A stretch of DNA of 46,159 bases, from positions 1 through 46,159 of the forward strand of contig MGYU01000084.1 in assembly GCA_001801885.1 (NCBI GenBank). Reading direction: 5' to 3'. Below, piece by piece: positions 19,375-27,554 of this stretch (position 1 is the first letter of the stretch; each line of letters begins with the position of its first letter). Both the position numbers and the translations under genes were made by a program. This DNA is from Gammaproteobacteria bacterium RIFCSPLOWO2_12_47_11 (GTDB taxonomy: Bacteria > Pseudomonadota > Gammaproteobacteria > Eutrophobiales > Eutrophobiaceae). Under the pieces are notes generated by a model. That model did no database searches and was not told the DNA's origin. It saw only the letters and a list, made by a program, of their open reading frames with translations.

Positions 19375-20232
19375 TCAGGCTGCGCGCTTTTGATGCAGTT
19401 CACCGCAGGGGATAAGGACTGGTGACTGGCCACGGCTCAATATTATCAGATGGTTGGGCGGCACCGGTTGCCAGCCGGGATCATTCGTCAACCTCTCGGA
19501 GCTGACGACCACCTCATCGTATATCTGTTGTTCTTTGCCACCGGTCTCATACAAATCTCCACAAAAATAATAAAGTGACTCCGGAGGGTGTTCTCTGTCA
19601 TTGTTATAACGTGAAATGACTGCATTTTCCCCATCGGTAACCGCCACATTCAGATAACTGGGCGCGTTATCGCCAAATTGCTCTACTATTACGGCAACCC
19701 GTTGAATGGCAGTGTCGAGTGCAGCGGCTAGCCCCAGCGCCCCGTTCCCCTGTTTTTTCAGTAATTCATCGATGATAACCGCAAAAAAGTGCTCTGAATC
19801 CGTGCTGCCGAAAACATTACTGAATGCTTCGTCACAAACAGTTTCAAGTAATTTGCGCCGTATTTTCTGGAAATTGCCTACATCACCATTATGCATGCAG
19901 AGATATTTACCAAAACGGAAAGGATGGCAGTTGGCTTCATTGACACCACTCCACTGGGTTGCAGCACGGACATGTGCAAGCACACAGGAACTGGCAATGA
20001 CACGGGACAGGTTATGCAGGTTACGGTTATTCCAGGCCGGCGTAATAGAACGGAACACGGCGGGATCATTGGAAAATTCCGAGGCATACCAGCCAACACC
20101 GAAACCATCACCGTTCAAGGGTTCTTCCCTTTCGTGACTATTGGAACTCTGCCGGATCAGGGAATGCGCAGGTTCAAGCAAAAGAGAACTCAATCGTAAC
20201 GGCGGTCCCAGATAGAGTGTGAATCGACACAT
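19375..20232 (-). CDS. Class II glutamine amidotransferase-fold hydrolase (YafJ/EgtC-like)
   Basis: The track starts at 20265, but the family's catalytic residue is the cysteine exposed after removal of the initiator Met, which fixes the start at the ATG of MCRFTLYLG (20232; 285 residues). The Ntn-hydrolase signatures follow: GDGFGVGWY, VLAHVRAATQ, NCHPFRFGKYLCMHNGDVG and the GSTDSEHFF turn. Such stand-alone domains hydrolyse gamma-glutamyl amides; EgtC does so in ergothioneine synthesis. It is divergent from the C39/RimK/GCS2 operon, with 225 bp between starts. Given that neighbourhood, a gamma-glutamyl-removing role is plausible but unproven. Confidence 0.85.
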   Translation of the reverse strand: MCRFTLYLGPPLRLSSLLLEPAHSLIRQSSNSHEREEPLNGDGFGVGWYASEFSNDPAVFRSITPAWNNRNLHNLSRVIASSCVLAHVRAATQWSGVNEANCHPFRFGKYLCMHNGDVGNFQKIRRKLLETVCDEAFSNVFGSTDSEHFFAVIIDELLKKQGNGALGLAAALDTAIQRVAVIVEQFGDNAPSYLNVAVTDGENAVISRYNNDREHPPESLYYFCGDLYETGGKEQQIYDEVVVSSERLTNDPGWQPVPPNHLIILSRGQSPVLIPCGELHQKRAA

Positions 20233-20354
20233 AGCAGACTCCTGAATGGCAGAAAGACAAGGCAACCTGTTCGCCCGGACAGCACGATACGATCACACTA
20301 AGTATTGTAGGTTTTTCCGGGTTTGCAAATAAAGCCCCAGGCAAACTGGCTCTA

Positions 20355-20384
20355 TTATCAACCTGAAAGTCAGCGTAGTATAAT
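20355..20384 (+). promoter_or_regulatory. Candidate promoter of the C39-RimK-GCS2 operon
   Basis: TTATCA (20355-20360) and a consensus TATAAT (20379-20384) are 18 bp apart, about 75 bp upstream of the first gene and in the divergent gap with the class II amidotransferase gene. The -35 element is weak, so an activator may be needed. Confidence 0.45.
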
Positions 20385-20457
20385 CAATTCATTAAAACTG
20401 CAAGCATAAATACTGCCCTGTTACCTGTGAATTCATTTTGCTGATCCGGATTTGCTG

Positions 20458-21174
20458 ATGGACATCGAATTACCCATACCCATCCTGCCCCAACCCGATG
20501 ATACAACCTGCGGGCCGACCTGTTTGCACGCGGTATATAACTATTATAATGATGCCATTTCACTGGAAGCTGTCATCGCCGATACCACGAAGCTGGAAAA
20601 CGGTGGCACCCTGGCCGTCTTTCTCGCCTGTTCCGCACTGCGACGGGGATACCAGGCCACGATATATACTTACAACCTGCAGATGTTTGATCCAAGCTGG
20701 TTCAGTTCACCTGACATTAATATTGCCGAACGCCTGCAACGTCAGACAAAGGTAAAACAAAATAAAAAACTGGAACATGCTACACAGGGTTATCTGGAGT
20801 TTCTGGAACGTGGCGGCAAATTACGTTTTACTGATCTGAATACCCGCCTGTTGCGCAGTATTATCCGTAGAAAAATGCCGATTTTGACGGGACTGAGTTC
20901 AACTTATCTTTATCGCAGCGAACGTGAATTTGGGCCAAGAGACGATCCGGATGATATTCGCGGGCTGCCGGGCGGACACTTTGTGATCCTGAGTGGTTAC
21001 CACAGACAAGACCGTACCATATTGATCACCGATCCCTATCTGAAAAACCCGGTCGCACCGGGCCAGTTGTACCCGGTGAACATCGATCGTGTTATCTGTG
21101 CCATTTTACTGGGTGTATTGACTTATGACGCCAACCTGCTGGTGATCCATCCGCGGCGAGAAAAAATTATATGA
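20458..21174 (+). CDS. C39-like papain-fold cysteine peptidase
   Basis: The first gene of the operon encodes a soluble 238-residue protein without signal peptide. The track uses TTG at 20452; ATG at 20458 (MDIELPIPILPQPDD) is the simpler start. The oxyanion Gln and catalytic Cys fit the C39 pattern (PQPDDTTCGPTCL), the His is in GGHFVILSGYHR and the Asp in ILITDPYL, so the triad looks complete. C39 peptidases usually cleave double-glycine leaders inside ABC exporters; this one has no transporter. It overlaps the RimK-like gene by 4 bp. It might process or trim the product of the ligases downstream, or act as a transpeptidase. Confidence 0.85.
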   Translation: MDIELPIPILPQPDDTTCGPTCLHAVYNYYNDAISLEAVIADTTKLENGGTLAVFLACSALRRGYQATIYTYNLQMFDPSWFSSPDINIAERLQRQTKVKQNKKLEHATQGYLEFLERGGKLRFTDLNTRLLRSIIRRKMPILTGLSSTYLYRSEREFGPRDDPDDIRGLPGGHFVILSGYHRQDRTILITDPYLKNPVAPGQLYPVNIDRVICAILLGVLTYDANLLVIHPRREKII

Positions 21175-22643
21175 CAATTCTGTTGGTCGTAAACAACCCG
21201 AATAGCTGGCCCCTGCATATTCCGGGGGTAGTCGTGACCTCGGCCCGTTCCTACCTGACTGACCCCGCATTCAGTGAGGACCGCTCAACCAAGGTATTCA
21301 ATCTGTGCCGTTCCTATGCTTATCAAAGCAGCGGTTATTATGTTTCACTGCTGGCGGCCGCCCGGGGACATAAACCGTTGCCGGACATCAACACCATCCA
21401 GGACCTGAAATCACAGTACGTAATCCGTGCATTGTCAGAAGAAATGGAAGAACAGATCCAGACCGCATTCAGGCGGTTGCAGTCCAAAAAATTTACATTG
21501 AGTATCTACTTTGGCAGGAATACCGCAAAACATTACAACAGCATAAGTTTGCGTTTGTTTGATATTTTCAAGGCCCCGTTACTGCGCGCGCAATTCGTCA
21601 AGGACAAAATCTGGCAACTGGACTCCATACGCACGATAACCGTAAGCGATATTCCGGAAAGCCACCGTAAATTTGTAATTGACTGTGCAACGGATTATTT
21701 TTCCGGCAGAAAGCGGCGTGTCAGAAAACGGACTACACCAAGATTTGATCTGGCACTTCTGTATAACCCCGAGGAAAAGGAGCCCCCTTCAAACAGCAAG
21801 GCAATCAAAAAATTCCAGAAAGCGGCTGAGGCGGTAGGTCTTGATCTTGAATTAATAACGAAAAACGACATGCATCGCCTGGCTGAATTCGATGCGCTTT
21901 TTATTCGCGAAACGACTGCGGTCAACCACCATACTTTCCGAATCGCACAACGCGCAGTTGCAGAAGGACTGGTTGTCATGGACGACCCGGACTCCATGCT
22001 GAAATGCTCCAACAAGGTGTATCTGGCTGAATTATTTACACGGCATTCCATCCCTATTCCTAAAACCCTGGTTATTCATCGAAACAATATTGATGAAATC
22101 CAAAAAAACCTGGGTCTGCCATGCATACTCAAACAGCCCGACAGTGCATTTTCAATGGGAGTTACCAAGGTTGATACTGTGGATGAACTGAACCAGGAAG
22201 TCACACGCCTGTTGTCAAAATCCGACCTGATCGTAGCACAGGAATTTCTGCCAACAACTTTCGACTGGCGAATTGGAATTTGTGACAGGCGTCCATTATA
22301 TGTCTGCCGTTACTATATGGCACGCCGACACTGGCAGGTTTATAAACGTGATGAATCCGGTAATGCGCATAGTGAAGGTGAATCCGACACGATATCAGTC
22401 GGCGAGGCACCGGATGAGGTCATTAAAACAGCACTCAAGGCGGCAAATCTGATTGGCGATGGTCTTTATGGCGTGGATTTGAAACAGATCGGAAACAAGT
22501 GTTATATCATTGAGGTCAACGATAACCCGAATATTGACACAGGGACTGAAGATGCTGTTTTGAAAGATGCCCTTTACCGGGAGATTATGGGAATCTTTTT
22601 AAAACGCATTGAAGCACGTAAACGCGGCCCGTCACTGGTATGA
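21171..22643 (+). CDS. RimK-like ATP-grasp amino acid ligase with RLAN N-terminal domain
   Basis: This 490-residue protein has two parts. Residues 1 to about 200 match the RLAN domain found ahead of RimK-like ligases (VNNPNSWPLHIPGVVVTSARSYL at the start). Residues about 280-475 form an ATP-grasp domain with the ATP-binding ILKQPDSAFSMGV segment, the VAQEFLPTTFDWRIGI strand and the metal-binding YIIEVNDNPNID. RimK relatives join an amino acid, often glutamate, to a carboxylate through an acyl phosphate. It overlaps both neighbours by 4 bp (ATGA), implying coupled translation. The acceptor is unknown; ribosomal protein S6, RimK's classical target, is not implied by this context. Confidence 0.88.
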   Translation: MTILLVVNNPNSWPLHIPGVVVTSARSYLTDPAFSEDRSTKVFNLCRSYAYQSSGYYVSLLAAARGHKPLPDINTIQDLKSQYVIRALSEEMEEQIQTAFRRLQSKKFTLSIYFGRNTAKHYNSISLRLFDIFKAPLLRAQFVKDKIWQLDSIRTITVSDIPESHRKFVIDCATDYFSGRKRRVRKRTTPRFDLALLYNPEEKEPPSNSKAIKKFQKAAEAVGLDLELITKNDMHRLAEFDALFIRETTAVNHHTFRIAQRAVAEGLVVMDDPDSMLKCSNKVYLAELFTRHSIPIPKTLVIHRNNIDEIQKNLGLPCILKQPDSAFSMGVTKVDTVDELNQEVTRLLSKSDLIVAQEFLPTTFDWRIGICDRRPLYVCRYYMARRHWQVYKRDESGNAHSEGESDTISVGEAPDEVIKTALKAANLIGDGLYGVDLKQIGNKCYIIEVNDNPNIDTGTEDAVLKDALYREIMGIFLKRIEARKRGPSLV

Positions 22644-23893
22644 TGGAAACCATTGGAACGCTCCCGCTGTTTGCGGGTTATGGTATTGAACTCGAATATA
22701 TTATTGTTGACCGCGATCAACACAATGTCCTGCCTGTTACCGATCAGTTACTCAAGGCCGCTGCCGGTGACTATGTCAGTGATTATGAAGAAGGATCCAT
22801 TGCCTGGTCGAATGAACTGGTACTGCATGTCATCGAGTTAAAGACCAACGGCCCGGTCAGTACGCTTACCGGTTTACCGGATCTTTTTTCAGCCAATATC
22901 CATCGTATCAACAAAATCCTCGCAAACATGAACGGCAGGCTGATGCCGGCAGCCATGCATCCCTGGATGGATCCTTTTAAAGAAACCCGGTTATGGCCGC
23001 ATGAGTCTTCCGAGATCTATGATAGTTACAATCGTATATTCAATTGCCAGGGACATGGCTGGTCGAATCTGCAAAGCATGCATATCAATCTGCCGTTTGC
23101 AGATGATCATGAGTTTGCACTATTACATGCTGCCATTCGTATCTTGTTACCGATCATGCCGGCACTCGCCGCGAGTTCACCGATCATGGATGGTCAATAT
23201 AGCGGCTTGCTGGATACGCGGCTGGAAGTCTACCGGCGAAATGCCGAAAAAATCCCCAGCATCACCGGCCTGGTGATCCCGGAACCAGCAGATAATTATC
23301 TCGATTATCAAAACATGATCCTGCAGCCCATGTATGCGGCCATTGCCCCGCATGATCCGGAGGGCATTTTGCAATATGAATGGCTCAATTCCAGAGGGGC
23401 CATTGCCCGCTTCGACCGTAATGCCATTGAGATACGTGTGTTGGATACACAGGAAACGCCACAGGCCGATATCGCCATTGCCGCCATGATCATTACCATC
23501 CTCAAGAAGCTGGCGGCTGCTATATGGTCTGATGTTACTGAACAGAATCAGCTCGACACGGAAGCTCTGGCAGAACTCTTGATGTTGGTCATCAAAGAAG
23601 GTGAATTGGCTACAATTGCAAATAAATCCTATCTTGAATTATTTGAATTCCCGGATCGCAAAGGCCAGGTACAGGAACTCTGGCGATACTTGCTTGAATC
23701 AATATCAGCAGATGATACGGATTTAATCCCGGAACTCAGAAAGACGATTGAATATATCATTCATTGTGGGCCACTGGCACGGCGCATCAAACAATCGATC
23801 GGCAAGGAATGCAAGCGTTCCCATATGGAAGAAACTTATCGCCAACTTTGTGATTGTTTACATGACGGACAACTCTTTGAAGGCATCCGCTAG
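22640..23893 (+). CDS. GCS2-family carboxylate-amine ligase (glutamate-cysteine ligase-like)
   Basis: The 417-residue protein begins LPLFAGYGIELEYIIVD, the metal-binding acidic motif of the GCS2/glutamine synthetase-like ligase fold, and contains further fold markers (WSNLQSMHINLPF, RFDRNAIEIRVLDTQ). Family members form gamma-glutamyl amide bonds with ATP; EgtA and plant GshA are known examples. It overlaps the RimK-like gene by 4 bp and the next gene by 32 bp. Whether the acceptor is cysteine cannot be read from sequence. Confidence 0.87.
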   Translation: MMETIGTLPLFAGYGIELEYIIVDRDQHNVLPVTDQLLKAAAGDYVSDYEEGSIAWSNELVLHVIELKTNGPVSTLTGLPDLFSANIHRINKILANMNGRLMPAAMHPWMDPFKETRLWPHESSEIYDSYNRIFNCQGHGWSNLQSMHINLPFADDHEFALLHAAIRILLPIMPALAASSPIMDGQYSGLLDTRLEVYRRNAEKIPSITGLVIPEPADNYLDYQNMILQPMYAAIAPHDPEGILQYEWLNSRGAIARFDRNAIEIRVLDTQETPQADIAIAAMIITILKKLAAAIWSDVTEQNQLDTEALAELLMLVIKEGELATIANKSYLELFEFPDRKGQVQELWRYLLESISADDTDLIPELRKTIEYIIHCGPLARRIKQSIGKECKRSHMEETYRQLCDCLHDGQLFEGIR

Positions 23894-24593
23894 AAAAATT
23901 ATTATCTCCTGTGAACATGGTGGAAACCATGTGCCATCGGAATATCATCATTTGTTCAAAGGCAAACAAGCTGTTTTAAATTCTCACCGTGGTCGGGATG
24001 CGGGCGCACTGATGATTGCCAGGGAGCTTGCCAAAAAACTGAATACGCCGCTCACTGTTTCTGAAATTACCCGGCTACTTGTCGATCTGAACCGTTCTTC
24101 ACATCATAGAGCTCTCTTTTCGGAATTCACCAGAAATTGTGATAAAGACACCAGGCATAAAATACTTCGGGAGTATTATTTTCCATACCGGATGCACGTC
24201 GAGAATGAAATCACAAAAGCATTGAAAGTGAAAAAATCAGTGGTCCATTTTTCTATCCATTCATTCACACCCAGACTCGGCAGTGAAACACGTAATGCGG
24301 ATATCGGTTTGTTATATGACCCGGCAAGGAAAGGCGAACGCGATCTCTGCATGAAATTACAGTCGATCCTCCAGGGACAATCGAAAAAGCTGGTGATCCG
24401 GCGCAATTATCCCTATCGGGGCAACGCAGATGGTTTTACCACCTACCTGAGGAAAAAATTTGCAGCTACAAAATATATCGGGGTCGAGATCGAAATTAAC
24501 CAGAAGCATGTCAATCATACTGATCACTGGAAAAGTTTACGCAAGCACATAATTAATTCTGTTATAAGACTAAAACATCTCTCAGGTTATTGA
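23862..24593 (+). CDS. N-formylglutamate amidohydrolase-like hydrolase
   Basis: The track starts at 23748, which would overlap GCS2 by 146 bp. The ATG at 23862 (MTDNSLKASARKIIISCEHGGNHVP) leaves a 32-bp overlap and places the conserved ISCEHGGNHVP motif near residue 15, as in the family. Other motifs are HRGRDAGALMIARELA, LLVDLNRSSHH and VHFSIHSFTP, which supply the His/Glu metal ligands of the HutG fold. The family removes N-formyl from glutamate, but there are no histidine utilisation genes here. A related amide hydrolysis on a glutamyl product is more likely. Confidence 0.85.
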   Translation: MTDNSLKASARKIIISCEHGGNHVPSEYHHLFKGKQAVLNSHRGRDAGALMIARELAKKLNTPLTVSEITRLLVDLNRSSHHRALFSEFTRNCDKDTRHKILREYYFPYRMHVENEITKALKVKKSVVHFSIHSFTPRLGSETRNADIGLLYDPARKGERDLCMKLQSILQGQSKKLVIRRNYPYRGNADGFTTYLRKKFAATKYIGVEIEINQKHVNHTDHWKSLRKHIINSVIRLKHLSGY

Positions 24594-24621
24594 GTGGCTA
24601 AATACTTATAAAACATAAACT

Positions 24622-24963
24622 ATGTCTGCAATTTATAATCTTTGCGCACTCAATGATATTCCGGACCAGAAAGCAAGAGGATTTACACTGGAAACTGAAG
24701 GAAACAAGCTTGAATTTTTCATCGTGCGTAAAGGTGACCAGGTCTATGGTTACATCAATCGTTGCCCGCACACCGGCGTGAATCTCGATTGGCAGCCGGA
24801 TCAGTTTCTGGATTTAACCGGTTACCAGATACAATGCTCCACACATGGCGCTTTATTCAGGATCAGGGATGGTCTTTGTGTTTATGGCCCCTGTCAGGGC
24901 CAGCATCTGACTTCAGTCAATCTGTTACTGGAAAACAACCGGGTGCAGCTTATAACAGGTTAG
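24622..24963 (+). CDS. Rieske-type [2Fe-2S] ferredoxin-like protein
   Basis: This 113-residue soluble protein has both Rieske cluster motifs, CPHTG (C-x-H) and CSTHG (C-x2-H), with the usual spacing and no membrane segment or other domain. It follows the hydrolase gene by 28 bp and is probably the last gene of the operon. It could supply electrons to an oxygenase encoded elsewhere or play a redox sensing role. None of the neighbouring enzymes obviously needs it, which makes its inclusion informative. Confidence 0.88.
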   Translation: MSAIYNLCALNDIPDQKARGFTLETEGNKLEFFIVRKGDQVYGYINRCPHTGVNLDWQPDQFLDLTGYQIQCSTHGALFRIRDGLCVYGPCQGQHLTSVNLLLENNRVQLITG

Positions 24964-25109
24964 CCGATCGATATTCAGAGACAAACTGTTTTATACACCC
25001 AAAACATTTTGCTCCGACTTTATCATTTTCATATATTGAGTCAGGTGGTTTATATGAAGCCTATCGATCCGCCACTTTCTGCGCACCTTATACTGGATAT
25101 CTCTATTAC

Positions 25110-27332
25110 TTAACGATCCTCAAGAGCACGGAGTTCGGTGTCAGTCTGGCGGATATGAAGCGAAACTGCACGTGCAATTCGCGCAAAAACACGCACTCCA
25201 AGAACAGCGTCTTTATATACATGCGTATTGAACTCTTTCCTGGAGAGAACATAGAGTTCGCAATCGGTCCTGGCTTCAGCGTCGGCGGAACGGCGGCCAC
25301 GATCAAGAAATGCCATTTCTCCAAAAAAGTCACCGCGTCCGAAGGTAGCGAGATGGTGACGTTTGCCCCCCTTAAGCGGGAGCAGAATACGCACAATACC
25401 ACGGCGCACCAGAAAGATTTCATCGCCTTTATCGCCATGTCTGAATACCAGCTCATCGGCCCGCACTGATCGTTCATGCACGCACTGACGTAATTCGTCG
25501 AGTACCCTGTCATCAAACTCACGTAACAATTCAATCTGTTTGAGATCCAGGGCATCTTCTTCTGTGCCTTTTACCCAACCCGCCGCTTCAAGGATATGGG
25601 TTTCCATCCACTCCAGAGCATCGTCCCTGATTTCAAATATGCGTATACCTCCACCGTCTTCACTGACCAGGCCGACACGCAGCATATAACGGTAGAGGTC
25701 CTGGCGGCTGGGCAGGCTGGATGGCATACCACTGAAAAGCAGTCCGCCACCGTGTTCCTTGAGTTGATCGTGTATCTGTGTAAAAAGGTGTGCGGCAGTG
25801 TAATCCATTGATTGCACGCGGCGCATGTCGAGGAGCAACCATTTACGTGTCTTCAGATCAGGTTCGATCTCCATGAACAAGTTGTCCGTCGTGCCGAAAA
25901 ACAGGTTCCCCTGCAACTCATAAACTGCCGCATCATCACCGTTTTCCTGCAGGATCGCACGTTCAGATTCGAGGCGATGGGTCTTGGATGAAATTTCCTT
26001 GAGCGTGGCCCGTCTGCGTAACACCGAACCGCGGATCTGGTCGCGGATAAACAGCAGGATGGCAAGCCCTATGCCGGTCGCGGAAGCCGAGATAAGCCCT
26101 ACTGTTTCAGCGACAATAACAACCGCAGCGATTACGACAAAGTCCAGACGAGTTTCGGCATGTTTCAGTAATCCGAATGCCTGCCAGTCGAACATTCGAA
26201 ATGCAACCACGAGCAGGATACCGGCCAGGGATCCAATCGGTACCCAGGCAATCAACGGGGCCAGAAACAAGATGGCAAGTATCACGAATATCCCTTCAAT
26301 AAAGCCTGATTGTGACCTGCGCCCTCCGCTTGTTACATTCACTAGAGTCGGCCCCATGGTGCCGGCACCGGGCATACCACCTGCGCCGAAGGAGGCAAGA
26401 TTGGCGACGCCCTGCCCGAACAGCTCGCGGTTGGAGTTATGCCTGCTCCTGGTCAGGGCACCGAGCACAACGCAGGTTTTGAGGGTATCGATGGAAAGCA
26501 GTACTGACAGGGCCATTGCAGAATAAATGACAAGGCGCAGGTCATCCATTTGTATGTCCAGCATGGAACCGAAACGGTCACTTATCGTTTGCAGGAATGA
26601 TGCCGTAGATCGAATAGGCCCGATTACGAGCGGGTTGGCTTCAATGGTCAACAATGAAGGATTAAACAGGCCCAGTATCAGGTAACAAAAAATACCTCCC
26701 ATCAGGCCCAGGATGGCAGCAGGTACTTTGCGTGTTACCCGCTGGGCAAGCAGCATCACGGTAATGGTGACAATACCGACGATAATACCCGGCCACTGCC
26801 ATAGCTCCGGGGACCGCAGCCCGTGCAGGAGACCGGTGTCCTTTGGCAAACCGAGTAGTTTGGGTAGTTGCCCGAGTGCAATAATCAATCCAACACCGGA
26901 CAGGTAACCGCTTACCACAGGATACGGTATGTACTTGATAAGTTGGCCACCCTTCAATAACCCATAGAGTACTTGCAGTAATGCCGATAAAAGTGCAGTC
27001 AGGGCAAGCAATCCCGGGATACGCTCAAGTTCTACTCCTGCACTTACCAAGGTAATGGCAAGTCCGGACAGGATCGCGGCGGCAGGAGCACAAGGCGCCG
27101 TGATCAGTGCCGGTGTTCCGCCAGCAAAGGGGGCAACCAGGCCCAGTGCGGCAGCCCCGATCATTCCTACGAGTGCACCCTGGCCAACCATTTCCGGTGA
27201 GATAGCTGAAAATACGAGGACACCAAAGGCTATGGATGAGGGCAAGGCGACAAGCATCGACGCCAGTCCACCCCAGACTTCGTTGGCGAGATTATGACTT
27301 AATGTGCCTGCTGTGGGAGATATGTGTACCAT
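25110..27332 (-). CDS. SulP anion transporter with STAS and cyclic-nucleotide-binding domains
   Basis: The 740-residue protein has an N-terminal SulP membrane domain (residues about 15-410; LPSSIAFGVLVFSAISPEMVGQGALVGMIGAAALG, twelve or more helices), a STAS domain (about 455-560; WLLLDMRRVQSMDYTAAH, with a Ser at the phosphorylation-type position) and a C-terminal CAP_ED domain (about 610-715; the cassette FGEMAFLDRGRRSADAEA keeps the phosphate-binding Glu and Arg). SulP proteins carry sulfate, bicarbonate or related anions. The fused domain suggests direct gating by cAMP or another nucleotide. It is convergent with the Rieske gene, and the anion is not identifiable. Confidence 0.92.
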   Translation of the reverse strand: MVHISPTAGTLSHNLANEVWGGLASMLVALPSSIAFGVLVFSAISPEMVGQGALVGMIGAAALGLVAPFAGGTPALITAPCAPAAAILSGLAITLVSAGVELERIPGLLALTALLSALLQVLYGLLKGGQLIKYIPYPVVSGYLSGVGLIIALGQLPKLLGLPKDTGLLHGLRSPELWQWPGIIVGIVTITVMLLAQRVTRKVPAAILGLMGGIFCYLILGLFNPSLLTIEANPLVIGPIRSTASFLQTISDRFGSMLDIQMDDLRLVIYSAMALSVLLSIDTLKTCVVLGALTRSRHNSNRELFGQGVANLASFGAGGMPGAGTMGPTLVNVTSGGRRSQSGFIEGIFVILAILFLAPLIAWVPIGSLAGILLVVAFRMFDWQAFGLLKHAETRLDFVVIAAVVIVAETVGLISASATGIGLAILLFIRDQIRGSVLRRRATLKEISSKTHRLESERAILQENGDDAAVYELQGNLFFGTTDNLFMEIEPDLKTRKWLLLDMRRVQSMDYTAAHLFTQIHDQLKEHGGGLLFSGMPSSLPSRQDLYRYMLRVGLVSEDGGGIRIFEIRDDALEWMETHILEAAGWVKGTEEDALDLKQIELLREFDDRVLDELRQCVHERSVRADELVFRHGDKGDEIFLVRRGIVRILLPLKGGKRHHLATFGRGDFFGEMAFLDRGRRSADAEARTDCELYVLSRKEFNTHVYKDAVLGVRVFARIARAVSLHIRQTDTELRALEDR

Positions 27333-27501
27333 TTAATTATATTTTTTCTGGATATAAGAGTACAAAAAACCGATCTGTCGTGGCCATATAGCAACTGAAT
27401 AAAAATTATGTGCATGGCAAATCCGTAATCCGGGCAAAATGGACGTTTAACGTATCAAAATCATCAATTCTTTTATATAAAACTCATCTGTAGTGATTCA
27501 T

Positions 27502-27529
27502 ATATTATATATACCCTGAATCCGGTCAA
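27502..27529 (-). promoter_or_regulatory. Candidate promoter for the SulP gene
   Basis: On the minus strand TTGACC (27529-27524) and TAATAT (27507-27502) are 16 bp apart in an AT-rich 222-bp gap, about 170 bp upstream of the transporter start. A TATAAT overlaps the -10 with less favourable spacing. Confidence 0.35.
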
Positions 27530-27554
27530 ACAGTTATACAATAACAACAACTAA

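Noticed and set aside
20452-24963. Reading the operon as glutathione synthesis plus histidine utilisation
   Set aside because: The GCS2 protein is not paired with a glutathione synthetase, and the formylglutamate hydrolase has no hut neighbours. The shared operon with C39 and RimK genes points to one separate pathway.
25106-25555. 149-residue minus-strand ORF overlapping the SulP gene end
   Set aside because: It is an out-of-frame shadow of the conserved cyclic-nucleotide-binding domain.
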